Made by a program: the position numbers and the translations under genes
The notes under the pieces: generated by a model
The model's database searches: none
The model's input: the letters and a program-made list of their open reading frames with translations, nothing else
Told to the model about the DNA's origin: nothing
Assembly (NCBI GenBank): GCA_945889315.1
Contig: CAMDBP010000010.1
Coordinates: 1-50,325, forward strand
Direction of reading: 5' to 3'
From: Chitinophaga pinensis
GTDB lineage: Bacteria > Bacteroidota > Bacteroidia > NS11-12g > UBA9320
DNA: 50,325 bases
Shown here: positions 1 to 8,102 of the stretch, in pieces
How positions within the stretch are numbered: the stretch's first letter is position 1
Layout: each line of letters starts with the position of its first letter

Positions 1-209
1 ATCGCATCATCAGTCCACCAAATACGAGGAAGATATACTCCCGCAAAGTAACAATAGTCATATGCGTAAACATTGCAATAGGTGTCTTCTTCTGTACGCT
101 GATAGCGGATACTTTTAATCACATTTAAGTGTTCAATCAGTCGTCGTAACGATTTAAGCTTGTTCTCAAACGTTGAAACATCGCGAAACGAAATGGACTC
201 ATCCATCAT
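1..209 (-). CDS. Unknown protein, N-terminal part only
   Basis: The first 69 codons of a minus-strand gene are visible; the rest lies beyond the left edge. The reading frame is closed by a stop at 282-284 and the first start codon after it is ATG at 207-209, followed directly by a second ATG. The N-terminus is a charged helix-like stretch (FENKLKSLRRLIEHL), followed by CNVYAYDYCY and YLPRIWW. A Cys-Asn pair leading into an Asp-containing helix and then a Pro/Trp-rich loop recalls papain-fold cell-wall hydrolases of the NlpC/P60 or CHAP type, but this is only a resemblance. There is no signal peptide. It lies downstream of odhB on the same strand, about 215 bases away, separated by inverted repeats. 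Confidence 0.55.
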   Translation of the reverse strand, partial: MMDESISFRDVSTFENKLKSLRRLIEHLNVIKSIRYQRTEEDTYCNVYAYDYCYFAGVYLPRIWWTDDA

Positions 210-260
210 AGGATTTGTTTTTTTCTCGGCGGAGTCTAAGCTAGAATTTAGGTGTGGTGC

Positions 261-289
261 TAGATGAGCAGGCTTTATTCGCTCATCTA
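261..289. repeat. Inverted repeat, possible hairpin after odhB
   Basis: TAGATGAGC at 261-269 pairs perfectly with GCTCATCTA at 281-289 around an 11-base loop. It lies downstream of odhB in the minus direction and just upstream of the next minus-strand gene. No T-run follows it on the minus strand, so a classical intrinsic terminator is not shown; it could be a weak terminator or a structured leader. Confidence 0.45.
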
Positions 290-321
290 TTTGGGTATTT
301 TCTACGAGTTGTTTAGTTCTT

Positions 322-382
322 TTCACTGTAATGGGTTGATTCTATGTCCGGAATGTCATTATCGGTAACATTTTACAGTGAA
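322..382. repeat. Perfect 10-bp inverted repeat around a 41-base insert
   Basis: TTCACTGTAA at 322-331 is the exact reverse complement of TTACAGTGAA at 373-382. The enclosed 41 bases contain no open reading frame. The arms do not extend further on either side and there is no obvious target-site duplication, so it is not shown to be a mobile element. Confidence 0.5.
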
Positions 383-425
383 TAAATCAAGTATACGGTT
401 GGTGAAACTCAGGTAAATCTAATTT

Positions 426-1655
426 TTATAATCCCATTAACACATCCATAGGATCTTTGCCCATAAGCATAGTCTCAGGATTTTCAAGGTAATTTTTTAC
501 GGTAACAAGGAATCCAACAGACTCTTTTCCATCAATAATTCTATGGTCATAGCTCAGTGCAACATACATGATAGGGCGAGCTACGATGTTTCCGTTTTCT
601 ACTACGGCACGCTCTACAATGTTGTGCATGCCAAGTATAGCACTCTGTGGAGGATTGATGATTGGAGTACTTAGCATACTTCCAAATACACCTCCATTTG
701 TAATTGTAAAAGTACCGCCGGTCATATCAGGTATGGAAAGTTTTCCATCTCGTGCCTTTAGTGCTAGACGTTTTACTTCAGCTTCTATTTCCCACATGGT
801 CATATGTTCAACATTGCGCATCACAGGAACCATGAGTCCTTTAGGGCTACTTACCGCAATGGAAATATCAACAAAATCATTCATCACCATTTCTTCCCCA
901 TCAATAAATGCATTAACGCTAGGATATTTTTGTAATGCAAGCGCACAAGCTCTCGTAAAGAAAGACATAAAGCCAAGGTTTACGCCATGTATTTCGCTAA
1001 ATTTTGCTTTGTATTTATCTCGCGCATCGAAAATAGGTTTCATGTTTACCTCGTTAAAGGTAGTTAGCATGGCCGTTTCATTTTTAGCAGCTACGAGTCT
1101 ACGAGCTACTGTTTTTCGCAGGTTGCTCATTTTTTCACGATGTTGATCACGACTTGCCTCACTTGCGGTGCTATAATCAAACGCACCTGCCTCAGCCATC
1201 ATTGCATCGTATTTAGTTATTCTTCCATCTTTTCCAGTACCTTTTACTGTACTGCTATTTACACCTTTTTCAGCTAATATTTTACTTGCGGAAGGACTAG
1301 GAGTACCCGAAGCATAAGTAGTTTCAGTAGTTTTAACTGCCTCGGCTTTAGGTGCTGAAGGAGCTTCTGTTTTTGCAGGGGCTTCACGTACTGTGGAGGT
1401 ATCTTTCTTAGGAGCCGATGCATCCGTATCAATAGATGCTACTATGGCACCAATTTCTACATCAGTACCTTCTTCTACTAATATTTTAAGTATTCCAGAT
1501 TGCTCTGCGTTGAGTTCAACAGTTGCTTTTTCGCTTTCTAATTCTGCGACAGCTTCATCCATTTCAACATAATCACCATCCGCTTTAAGCCATGATGAGA
1601 TTGTTACTTGAGTGATTGATTCGCCTACTGAAGGTATTTTTAGTTCAATTGCCAT
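426..1655 (-). CDS. odhB: 2-oxoglutarate dehydrogenase E2 (dihydrolipoyl succinyltransferase)
   Basis: E2 core of the 2-oxoglutarate dehydrogenase complex; it transfers the succinyl group from lipoyl-lysine to CoA in the TCA cycle, in the cytoplasm. The 409-residue protein has the standard order: one lipoyl domain at about 1-77 with the lipoylated Lys43 in [11 protein letters not shown], an Ala/Pro/Thr-rich linker to about 118, a peripheral-subunit-binding domain at about 119-153 ([13 protein letters not shown]), and the catalytic domain to the end with the HxxxDG motif at His371 to Gly376. The length is normal for the family. The E1 gene (odhA/sucA), a common neighbour, is not beside it: the divergent menD lies upstream. 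A TAnnTTTG element lies 16 bases before the ATG, so it appears to be transcribed from its own promoter. Confidence 0.95.
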   Translation of the reverse strand: MAIELKIPSVGESITQVTISSWLKADGDYVEMDEAVAELESEKATVELNAEQSGILKILVEEGTDVEIGAIVASIDTDASAPKKDTSTVREAPAKTEAPSAPKAEAVKTTETTYASGTPSPSASKILAEKGVNSSTVKGTGKDGRITKYDAMMAEAGAFDYSTASEASRDQHREKMSNLRKTVARRLVAAKNETAMLTTFNEVNMKPIFDARDKYKAKFSEIHGVNLGFMSFFTRACALALQKYPSVNAFIDGEEMVMNDFVDISIAVSSPKGLMVPVMRNVEHMTMWEIEAEVKRLALKARDGKLSIPDMTGGTFTITNGGVFGSMLSTPIINPPQSAILGMHNIVERAVVENGNIVARPIMYVALSYDHRIIDGKESVGFLVTVKNYLENPETMLMGKDPMDVLMGL

Positions 1656-1671
1656 TTTTCTAAAAGTTATT

Positions 1672-1679
1672 CAAAGGTA
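1672..1679 (-). promoter_or_regulatory. Candidate -7 element for odhB
   Basis: On the minus strand this reads TACCTTTG, an exact match to the Bacteroidota -7 consensus TAnnTTTG, 16 bases upstream of the odhB ATG. No clear -33 TTG is visible at the usual distance. Confidence 0.55.
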
Positions 1680-1906
1680 AAATAGATTTTGTACTTAGTC
1701 TTTAAAAATGGCTAAAGATTTCAACTTGCTTTTTAAGAAATGAAAGTACATTTCAGATGCTTGGTGTCAATATTACCGCAAGCCTGAGTGATGATATGTG
1801 TTTTGTCCATGCAACGTGTGAATAAAAACAACTATATCCCTTGTGTGAAGGCGTAAAAATTAGTGCTAAAAATGAATAAAGTGTATCACACTTTCTAAAG
1901 CCTTCG

Positions 1907-1914
1907 TACTTTTG
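1907..1914 (+). promoter_or_regulatory. Candidate -7 element for menD, nearly leaderless
   Basis: TACTTTTG matches TAnnTTTG exactly and is only 7 bases before the menD ATG. If used, transcription would start at or within a few bases of the start codon. No good -33 element is seen. Confidence 0.55.
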
Positions 1915-1921
1915 AACCGTA

Positions 1922-3568
1922 ATGAGCCTACAGCAATGTATAAACACCTTAATCAGTTACTTGCCTGGCGAGCACGCGGTGATATCGCCGGGTAGCAGAA
2001 ATGCTCCTATTATATACGCTTTAAAAAATGGTGCTAAGATTTGTCATAGTGTAATCGATGAGCGAAGTGCAGCTTTTGTTGCGCTCGGTATGGCAAAACA
2101 TAGCAGGCAACCGGTTATTTTATGTTGTACTAGCGGTACTGCAGCTATCAATTTTTATCCTGCTATTGCAGAGGCGTATTATGCTAGAGTGCCGCTCATT
2201 GTGCTTACTGCTGATAGACCTGCAGAGCAAATTGACGCGTGGGATGGGCAAGCCATTCGACAAAAAGGCTTATACAAAAACCACGTGCGTGCCGAATTTC
2301 AAACATCGGATCAATATGAGGATGAAACATCATTTAAGGATATTGCTATGCGGGTTTTAAAGGTATTGGATACAGAGATAATAGGACCTATTCATGTCAA
2401 TGTGCCTATTCGCGAGCCTTTTTATCAGTTTACGTTGGAAGGATTGAGCACTTCTAATTTAGCCGCGTATAATCCGCCTGTCAGTTCCAAAATAAATATG
2501 GAGTCTTTAGCGCACCACTTCAATTGGGACTTGCAATTCAAAAAAGTTTTGGTTTTTAATGGCATGCAAGACGGGGAGCAAGTAGAGGTAGAAAATGAAG
2601 AGAATATGGTCATATTATCAGATATAACCAGCAACCGAATAAGTAAAATAAGCTATTGGGATTCCATGCTCTTCTCCGGTATTTGCAAAGAAAATGGACT
2701 TGATTTTTTAGCTGTACTAAGACCGGATATACTGATTACAACGGGCACAACAACTGTTTCTAAAGGATTAAAGAAGTTTTTACAACATTATAAACCCCCG
2801 GTACATATTCATCTTTCGGCATATGATGAAGTAGGCGATATGTTTGGGACTAGCCCCGTGATTGTTAATCCCAAGATGATTTTGAAGCTGAACTCTGCAA
2901 ACCATGATTCAGTCAATGTTTTGGGGTCGGCCTATTTGCATGCTTGGATTAACCTGAGCAAGGAGTTTCAAAGTAGGTTTGCCCGGTTAGATTGGTCTAG
3001 ATTTAATGAGTTTTGTGCGGTAAATTATATCTTAAATAAAATACCAGACGAAGCATTTATTCATGTAGGTAATTCAATGCCAGTTCGGTATGTGTCTTAT
3101 TTGCTTAATAATGAACTAACTAAAACTACCTTGTATGCCAATAGAGGTACGAGTGGTATAGACGGTAGTACAAGCACTGCAGTAGGTCATGCACTTACTG
3201 TTTCTGAAGATGTTTACTTGATAACGGGCGATATAGCATTTTTTTATGATATAAATGGGCTGTTCAATTCGGCACTTCCGGCAAATCTTAAAATCATTAT
3301 ATTGAATAATAGCTCAGGTGGTATTTTTGAGATGATTGATGGGCCGAAGCAATTAGGAGATGCCCGTAATTATCAAACTACGCCCCATTCATATAGCGCT
3401 GAGAATCTCGCCCAGCATTTTAAATTGGAGTATTTCAAAGGAGATACCTTGGGATCTTTTGCACAGGCTATGGATAATTTATTGCAATGTAAAACCGCAT
3501 CCATACTAGAGATTTTCACTTCTCAAGAAAGTAATATCGAATTTTACACTAGCTTCAAACAGCTATAA
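1922..3568 (+). CDS. menD: SEPHCHC synthase, menaquinone biosynthesis
   Basis: Thiamine-diphosphate enzyme that joins 2-oxoglutarate and isochorismate to 2-succinyl-5-enolpyruvyl-6-hydroxy-3-cyclohexene-1-carboxylate, the committed step of menaquinone synthesis. The N-terminal pyrimidine-binding domain has SPGSRNAP at 22-29, the catalytic-type Glu47 in DERSAAF and LTADRP at 95-100. The C-terminal ThDP-binding motif runs from Gly436-Asp437 (GDIAFFYDINGLF) to NNSSGGIF. At 548 residues it is full length. The ATG at 1922 is preferred because it is the first in frame and sits directly behind the -7 element. Other men genes are not present in the window. Menaquinone would feed the sdhCAB and Act complexes encoded further along. 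Confidence 0.95.
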   Translation: MSLQQCINTLISYLPGEHAVISPGSRNAPIIYALKNGAKICHSVIDERSAAFVALGMAKHSRQPVILCCTSGTAAINFYPAIAEAYYARVPLIVLTADRPAEQIDAWDGQAIRQKGLYKNHVRAEFQTSDQYEDETSFKDIAMRVLKVLDTEIIGPIHVNVPIREPFYQFTLEGLSTSNLAAYNPPVSSKINMESLAHHFNWDLQFKKVLVFNGMQDGEQVEVENEENMVILSDITSNRISKISYWDSMLFSGICKENGLDFLAVLRPDILITTGTTTVSKGLKKFLQHYKPPVHIHLSAYDEVGDMFGTSPVIVNPKMILKLNSANHDSVNVLGSAYLHAWINLSKEFQSRFARLDWSRFNEFCAVNYILNKIPDEAFIHVGNSMPVRYVSYLLNNELTKTTLYANRGTSGIDGSTSTAVGHALTVSEDVYLITGDIAFFYDINGLFNSALPANLKIIILNNSSGGIFEMIDGPKQLGDARNYQTTPHSYSAENLAQHFKLEYFKGDTLGSFAQAMDNLLQCKTASILEIFTSQESNIEFYTSFKQL

Positions 3569-3584
3569 TCCAAATGTCGTAGAG

Positions 3585-3615
3585 TTTTGAGAATTCAATA
3601 AAAACTTTATTTTTG
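3585..3615 (+). promoter_or_regulatory. Promoter of the TRL-like lipoprotein run
   Basis: TTTTG at 3585-3589 and TATTTTTG at 3608-3615 are separated by 18 bases, fitting the Bacteroidota -33/-7 architecture. The -7 element is an exact TAnnTTTG match, 27 bases before the ATG at 3643. This is one of the best promoters in the window. Confidence 0.65.
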
Positions 3616-3642
3616 TTTTATAAAGTAAATTAATTTATCGAA

Positions 3643-3906
3643 ATGAATTTTAAAACAATAGTAATGGTGCTTGCAATGGGAAGTCTCTTCTCTTCTTGCG
3701 TAGTGGCACACACCGCCCAGGTTACAAATAATCCTGTAGGCTCAAAAGTTGGAGTTGCGTCTGGAGGTTTAATGAAGCCAGACTTAGATTTCTCATTCCA
3801 AAAGGCAAAGGAAAATGGGAACATTTCAAAAGTTGGAATTGCGGAGTTTAAAATGACTCAAATACTTATTTTTCCAAAAGTTAAAACAACAGTAACAGGC
3901 GAATAA
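3643..3906 (+). CDS. TRL-like lipoprotein, copy 1
   Basis: An 87-residue lipoprotein. The signal peptide ends in a lipobox, LFSSC, with Cys19 as the predicted lipidated residue. The mature part carries the TRL-family pattern: TNNPVGSKVG followed by a short variable section, an Ala/Lys helix ending in ENGNISKVG, and a C-terminal beta strand ending VTGE. Function of the family is unknown; it is a small, probably periplasm-facing membrane-anchored protein. It is the first of three adjacent paralogs, with only 2 bases to the next start, so all three should be one transcript. Its own promoter lies upstream. It lacks the internal Phe/Gly segment found in the second and third copies. Confidence 0.85.
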   Translation: MNFKTIVMVLAMGSLFSSCVVAHTAQVTNNPVGSKVGVASGGLMKPDLDFSFQKAKENGNISKVGIAEFKMTQILIFPKVKTTVTGE

Positions 3907-3908
3907 TT

Positions 3909-4223
3909 ATGAAAAATATTAAAATATTACTTTTGATAGGGGCTGCATTTTTTGTTACCTCTTGCACCGTTACTAGACCATTTGCAGTAACAAATAACGA
4001 GATAGGAGATGCTGTTGGGACCTCAAAAACTACGCTTATTTTTGGAACATCTGCTGGGCCAAATCTAGAGCAGGCTTTGTATTCTACCAACAAAAATTTT
4101 GGTCTTATTGAAGCAGCTAAAAATGGAAACATTGATAAGATAGCTACCGTAGATGTTAAGACATCAAACTATGGTTTTATAACTCAAGTAAAAATAATTG
4201 TAACAGGAACAGAATTAAAATAA
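3909..4223 (+). CDS. TRL-like lipoprotein, copy 2
   Basis: A 104-residue paralog of its two neighbours, with lipobox VTSC (Cys19) after a short hydrophobic signal. The sequence TNNEIGDAVGTSK replaces TNNPVGSKVG; later AAKNGNIDKIATVD and the final VTGTE match the family pattern. It is the longest copy, because of an insert around residues 45-65 (GTSAGPNLEQALYSTN). The spacing to the next gene is one base, indicating translational coupling. Function is unknown. Confidence 0.85.
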   Translation: MKNIKILLLIGAAFFVTSCTVTRPFAVTNNEIGDAVGTSKTTLIFGTSAGPNLEQALYSTNKNFGLIEAAKNGNIDKIATVDVKTSNYGFITQVKIIVTGTELK

Positions 4224-4224
4224 T

Positions 4225-4509
4225 ATGAAAGGTAAAAATTTAACAAAAGCACTATTCACAGGTTTGTTCATAATGTCCATAACCGCTTGTAGCGTAAGTG
4301 GTCCACTTTTCGTAACAGATAATCCAGATGGTGGTAAAGTAGGTAAATCAAGTTACAGAATTTTTTTTGGATTTGCACTTGACGGTGGCGATGCATCTAT
4401 AAAGAAAGCTGCTGAAAATGGTGGAATCACTAAAATTTCAACGGTAGATCAAAAAATAGAATCAGGTCTTATGATATCTCGTGTTGTAACCGTGGTTACT
4501 GGCGAATAA
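4225..4509 (+). CDS. TRL-like lipoprotein, copy 3
   Basis: A 94-residue lipoprotein with lipobox ITAC (Cys22). The mature region has TDNPDGGKVG, GFALDGGDASIKKAAENGG and ISTVDQK, ending VTGE; this is the closest of the three to the typical TRL pattern. It is the last gene before a strong hairpin terminator at 4538-4568. Tandem copies differing mainly in the central segment suggest local duplication and divergence. Function is unknown. Confidence 0.87.
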   Translation: MKGKNLTKALFTGLFIMSITACSVSGPLFVTDNPDGGKVGKSSYRIFFGFALDGGDASIKKAAENGGITKISTVDQKIESGLMISRVVTVVTGE

Positions 4510-4537
4510 TTGATAATAAATTCAAACTAATACTATT

Positions 4538-4568
4538 AAATCCCTAGGTTTGTGCCTAGGGATTTTTT
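4538..4568 (+). terminator. Intrinsic terminator of the TRL-like run
   Basis: An 11-bp perfect stem, AAATCCCTAGG at 4538-4548 and CCTAGGGATTT at 4555-4565, with a 6-base loop, followed by a T-run ending at 4568. The start codon of the next gene follows the last T directly. Confidence 0.85.
4545..4552 (+). promoter_or_regulatory. Possible -7 element inside the terminator hairpin
   Basis: TAGGTTTG, an exact TAnnTTTG match, spans the 3' end of the left stem arm and the loop. It lies 16 bases before the ATG at 4569. No -33 TTG is seen at the right distance, so the match may be chance. Confidence 0.35.
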
Positions 4569-4982
4569 ATGCGATTTTTTTTAATTTCAGTTTTTTTGAT
4601 AATGACCAGTTGGGTGATGGCTCAAGAGGAAACCACGATTAATCACTATCAAAAAAAATGGGAAACAGATTCTATTCATCGCCCTTGCGAGATATGGGAC
4701 TCTAGAGATTTACTTATCGTCTTTCCCGATTCTACGTGCACCCATGGAATGATTACCATTAAAAAATTAGTATGGCAAAACACCCGAGGGTATAGCTACA
4801 GACTCACATTTACGAATCACATGGTTAACGAGGTAATTGTAGAGGGAAAGGGCAAAAAGAAGCTAGCCATGCTTAGTGCTTACCGCGATCAGCTTACTAG
4901 TGAAGGGCAAAAGGGAAGTTGTTACTTCAAAGTAGAATTAGAGCAACTCGGAAGAAGAAGTCGCTTGAAGTGTTCTGTGTAA
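4569..4982 (+). CDS. Small secreted protein of unknown function
   Basis: A 137-residue protein with a Sec signal peptide (hydrophobic residues 3-17, cleavage likely after VMA at 16-18, before Gln19). The mature part has three cysteines (Cys39, one near 56 and one near 117) plus one near the C-terminus, and a Lys/Arg-rich end. No family is recognised. The signal peptide supports the ATG at 4569, although that codon abuts the T-tract of the preceding terminator and leaves almost no room for a leader. It is followed by 116 bases and then the fni promoter. Confidence 0.65.
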   Translation: MRFFLISVFLIMTSWVMAQEETTINHYQKKWETDSIHRPCEIWDSRDLLIVFPDSTCTHGMITIKKLVWQNTRGYSYRLTFTNHMVNEVIVEGKGKKKLAMLSAYRDQLTSEGQKGSCYFKVELEQLGRRSRLKCSV

Positions 4983-5064
4983 GTCACTTTAGGAAGCTAA
5001 GTATTTGTGGGATTGTAGCGTCATCAGGTTAAGTTGGCTATACAACACTTTCCCCCTTTAACTG

Positions 5065-5093
5065 TTGTACTCCTTAACTTATCATTAAATTCG
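5065..5093 (+). promoter_or_regulatory. Candidate promoter of fni-mvaA
   Basis: TTG at 5065-5067, 18 bases, then TAAATTCG at 5086-5093, one mismatch from TAnnTTTG. The GTG start codon of fni begins 5 bases later, so the message would be close to leaderless. Confidence 0.5.
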
Positions 5094-5098
5094 CACCC

Positions 5099-6097
5099 GT
5101 GGGACATACAGAAACATCCGATCGTAAGAAAGATCACATAGAAATGGCTTTTGAGTCTGTGGTGGCAAACCAAGATAATCGGTTTTACTACGAACCTCTT
5201 TTTAGTGCACATCCGAAAGGCGACCTAGAAAAAGTATTGTTTGCAGGTAAGCAAATGAATGCACCACTTTGGGTGAGCAGCATGACAGGCGGCACAAAAG
5301 AAGCCGGAACCATAAACAGAAATTTAGCACGGGTATGTGGCCAATTCGGACTAGGTATGGGCTTAGGAAGTTGCAGAATAATTTTACATGATGATGAATA
5401 TCTTTCGGATTTTAAACTTCGTAAAGAAATGGGTGATTTTCCCTTGTATGCAAATCTTGGAGTTGCTCAGATTGATGAGCTTTTTGACGTAGGTAAAGAG
5501 TATTTAATCGCTGAATTAATTAAGCGAACAGAGACGGATGGACTTATTATTCATGTGAATCCGTTACAAGAATGGTTGCAACCTGAAGGTGATATTTTTA
5601 AAACATCTCCGTTAGAAATCATCCAAAAAACACTGGAATTAGATCTTAAGATAATCGTAAAAGAGGTAGGTCAAGGATTTGGGCCAAATAGTTTGAGAGC
5701 ATTGATGAAGTTACCGCTAGCAGCTATAGATTTTGGTGCACATGGTGGTACTAATTTTAGCAAACTAGAAATGCATCGCAGCTCAGAAATGCGACATGAG
5801 GCATATGATAAGGTAGCTGAATGGGGACACACTGCCAAAGAGATGGTTGGATTTTATAATTGTCTAGCAGAAGAATTAGGTGAAAATAATAAACAAGCAG
5901 ATATCATCATAAGCGGTGGCGTTAAAGATTTCATGGATGGATACTATCACACCCAGCGTATAGACGCAAATGCCATTTACGGACAAGCTTCGGCTTTTTT
6001 AAAACATGCACGAGGAAGCTACGATGAGCTGGAAGAATATGTTGAGTTACAGTTAAAAGGATATCAATTAGCTAAAACCTATTTGACATTAAGATAA
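5099..6097 (+). CDS. fni: Type 2 isopentenyl-diphosphate delta-isomerase
   Basis: FMN- and NADPH-dependent enzyme that interconverts isopentenyl and dimethylallyl diphosphate at the end of the mevalonate pathway. The 332-residue TIM-barrel protein has the N-terminal RKKDHIEMAF, the SSMTGG motif at 60-65, HVNPLQEW near 151-158 (Gln and Glu that contribute to Mg binding in this family) and GGTNFSKLE in the C-terminal third, all typical of type 2 IDI and unlike Nudix-type IDI. Translation starts with GTG; there is no in-frame ATG before the conserved N-terminus. The stop codon is followed immediately by the mvaA ATG, so the two genes are coupled. Confidence 0.93.
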   Translation: MGHTETSDRKKDHIEMAFESVVANQDNRFYYEPLFSAHPKGDLEKVLFAGKQMNAPLWVSSMTGGTKEAGTINRNLARVCGQFGLGMGLGSCRIILHDDEYLSDFKLRKEMGDFPLYANLGVAQIDELFDVGKEYLIAELIKRTETDGLIIHVNPLQEWLQPEGDIFKTSPLEIIQKTLELDLKIIVKEVGQGFGPNSLRALMKLPLAAIDFGAHGGTNFSKLEMHRSSEMRHEAYDKVAEWGHTAKEMVGFYNCLAEELGENNKQADIIISGGVKDFMDGYYHTQRIDANAIYGQASAFLKHARGSYDELEEYVELQLKGYQLAKTYLTLR

Positions 6098-7414
6098 ATG
6101 ATTAAGGGATTCAGTAAATTAACTAAAGAGGCTAAAATTGAGTGGCTAATTGCCAACTATTTTAACGGTGAAGAAAAAGCACGAGAAGTGCTTGTGAGCT
6201 ACTGGCATAGCGATGAAAAATTACAAACGCTTCACGATGAGTTCATAGAAAACACCGTATCTAACTTCTACATGCCTATGGGTATTGCTCCTAATTTCTT
6301 AATAAACGGGAAGGAATATGCCGTGCCCATGGTTACCGAAGAAAGTTCGGTAGTAGCGGCGGCGGCAAAGTCTGCTAACTTTTGGGCTGATAAAGGTGGT
6401 TTTAAAGCCACAGTGAAAAGTACTACTAAAATAGGCCATGTTCACTTTTTATGGAAAGGGGATAATACAGATGATTTAACTTCATTTATAGCCGGAATAG
6501 TACCCAAATTTTATACCGAATCAAATGGTATAACGGCCAATATGCGCAAGCGTGGTGGAGGAATATTAGCCATACAGTTAGTAGATAAAACAGCGGATAT
6601 CCTGCATTATTATCAACTAGAAGCTGAGTTTGAAACCTGTGACAGTATGGGTGCTAATTTTATTAATTCATGCTTAGAGAAATTTGCAGATGTACTAAAA
6701 AGTGAAATAGCGAATGCTTCTCTTGCGGTGAATGAAGTTGAAGTAGTGATGTGCATTTTAAGTAACTATACGCCTAAGTGTCTTGTAAAAGTAGAAGTAC
6801 GCTGCCCCATAGCACAAATGGTAGAGGGTACAGATATGTCACCTCAGGCGTTTGCCGAGCGATTTACAACTGCGGTACGCATTGCCGAAACACAGCCTTA
6901 TCGTGCAGTAACACACAATAAGGGTATTATGAATGGTATCGATTCTGTAATTCTGGCCACTGGAAACGACTTTAGAGCGATAGAAGCGAGTGCACATGCT
7001 TATGCAAGTAAGGATGGCAGATACAGTAGTTTGACCCACGCAGACATGAGCGATGGTCAATTTAAATTTTGGATAGAAGTGCCTTTAGCATTGGGTACAG
7101 TGGGTGGTATTACGGGATTACATCCTATGGTAAAATTTGCGCATCAAATGATGGGCAATCCAAGTGCTGCAGAACTTATGATGATAAGTGCCGCAGTGGG
7201 TTTAGCGCAAAACTTCTCTGCTCTTAGAAGCCTTACTACCACAGGCATACAGCAAGGTCATATGAAAATGCACCTGCTCAATATTCTGAACCAACTGGAA
7301 GCTACCGAAGAAGAAAAAGCGATGATCGTGCGGTTCTTTATTAAAAACACACCGCATCATGCGGAGGTAGTTAGTGCTTTCCAACGAGTGCGCGGTGGTG
7401 AGGTGATAGCGTAA
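6098..7414 (+). CDS. mvaA: Class II hydroxymethylglutaryl-CoA reductase
   Basis: Converts HMG-CoA to mevalonate using NAD(P)H. The 438-residue protein belongs to class II: N-terminal ENTVSNFYMPMGIAPNF (51-67), catalytic Glu in TEESSVVAAAA (81/82), the Lys of HNKGIMNGI, the Asp of GNDFRAIEA and the C-terminal catalytic His388 in QQGHMKMH are all present. Class II enzymes were first described as degradative, but in Bacteroidota that use the mevalonate route they serve biosynthesis; coupling to fni supports this. The start directly abuts the fni stop. The downstream lipoproteins follow after about 60 bases and may be separately transcribed. Confidence 0.94.
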   Translation: MIKGFSKLTKEAKIEWLIANYFNGEEKAREVLVSYWHSDEKLQTLHDEFIENTVSNFYMPMGIAPNFLINGKEYAVPMVTEESSVVAAAAKSANFWADKGGFKATVKSTTKIGHVHFLWKGDNTDDLTSFIAGIVPKFYTESNGITANMRKRGGGILAIQLVDKTADILHYYQLEAEFETCDSMGANFINSCLEKFADVLKSEIANASLAVNEVEVVMCILSNYTPKCLVKVEVRCPIAQMVEGTDMSPQAFAERFTTAVRIAETQPYRAVTHNKGIMNGIDSVILATGNDFRAIEASAHAYASKDGRYSSLTHADMSDGQFKFWIEVPLALGTVGGITGLHPMVKFAHQMMGNPSAAELMMISAAVGLAQNFSALRSLTTTGIQQGHMKMHLLNILNQLEATEEEKAMIVRFFIKNTPHHAEVVSAFQRVRGGEVIA

Positions 7415-7476
7415 GTGACGGTAAGTTGACGCAGCCGTGGTGTGCGTTCATTATTTATTTCGATATTTGTTGTGTT

Positions 7477-8061
7477 ATGCTGCGATACCTATCTCTTTTT
7501 ATATTCCTCGGTGGCCTGTGTTTGCTAGATTGGAGCTGTTATAAAAAATGTGGAGACTCTAAGGCATTTAATGTTAAGCTAGCCCATATTTCAAATTTGG
7601 TAGTTGAAACAGATTCTGTTGGAGTATATACAAACGATTTGAGTTCGGGAGACACCGTTAATTATAGCTTAGTACGAATGGCTATTTATTTTGAAAACAG
7701 AATGGTTCATCATCGTAGTAATGGACTTGGATTCTCGGCATATGCTGATTGTGTTGGAACTTTTTATTTGCAACAAACCACTATTGATTCTGTCAAAATT
7801 TTAGAAAAGGAAAATGTACAGTCTAGTAATGTGAGTGATCAATTTGGGATTATATCTAGCGTTGGAAGTAAAATTCCATTTACAGATACAGATGTTTTTT
7901 TGAAAAATATCCAAACCATTATAAGCGATGACGTCCGGTGCCATCTTGTTATGCTGAAACGGCCAACTACAATATCCGAGAAAACATACACCATTCAATT
8001 CTTTGACTCCGACGGGAACGTTTTCGAAACCACTACAGATCCTATTATCATAACACCATAA
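7477..8061 (+). CDS. Lipoprotein of unknown function, tandem copy 1
   Basis: A 194-residue lipoprotein, first of three related genes. I place the start at the ATG at 7477, not the in-frame ATG at 7426, because the protein then begins with a normal signal peptide and aligns with both paralogs. The lipobox is LLDWSC (Cys21). Shared landmarks are SGDTVNYS near 60, a YADC section in the middle, and the C-terminal DGNVFETTTDPIIITP. The predicted content is mostly beta strand. No known domain is recognised; a Bacteroidota DUF is possible. The lack of a T9SS tail and the lipid anchor point to a periplasmic or surface location. Confidence 0.78.
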   Translation: MLRYLSLFIFLGGLCLLDWSCYKKCGDSKAFNVKLAHISNLVVETDSVGVYTNDLSSGDTVNYSLVRMAIYFENRMVHHRSNGLGFSAYADCVGTFYLQQTTIDSVKILEKENVQSSNVSDQFGIISSVGSKIPFTDTDVFLKNIQTIISDDVRCHLVMLKRPTTISEKTYTIQFFDSDGNVFETTTDPIIITP

Positions 8062-8102
8062 ATCTCTAACTTCAGACCAAGAACCTGCAATAACTTAAAA
8101 AT

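Noticed and set aside
568-1146. Long open frame on the plus strand (192 codons) inside odhB
   Set aside because: It is antisense to a strongly conserved gene, has no recognisable domain and follows from odhB codon composition.
1753-1947. 64-codon minus-strand frame overlapping the menD start and its promoter
   Set aside because: No domain, overlaps the menD start region, and there is no promoter element for it.
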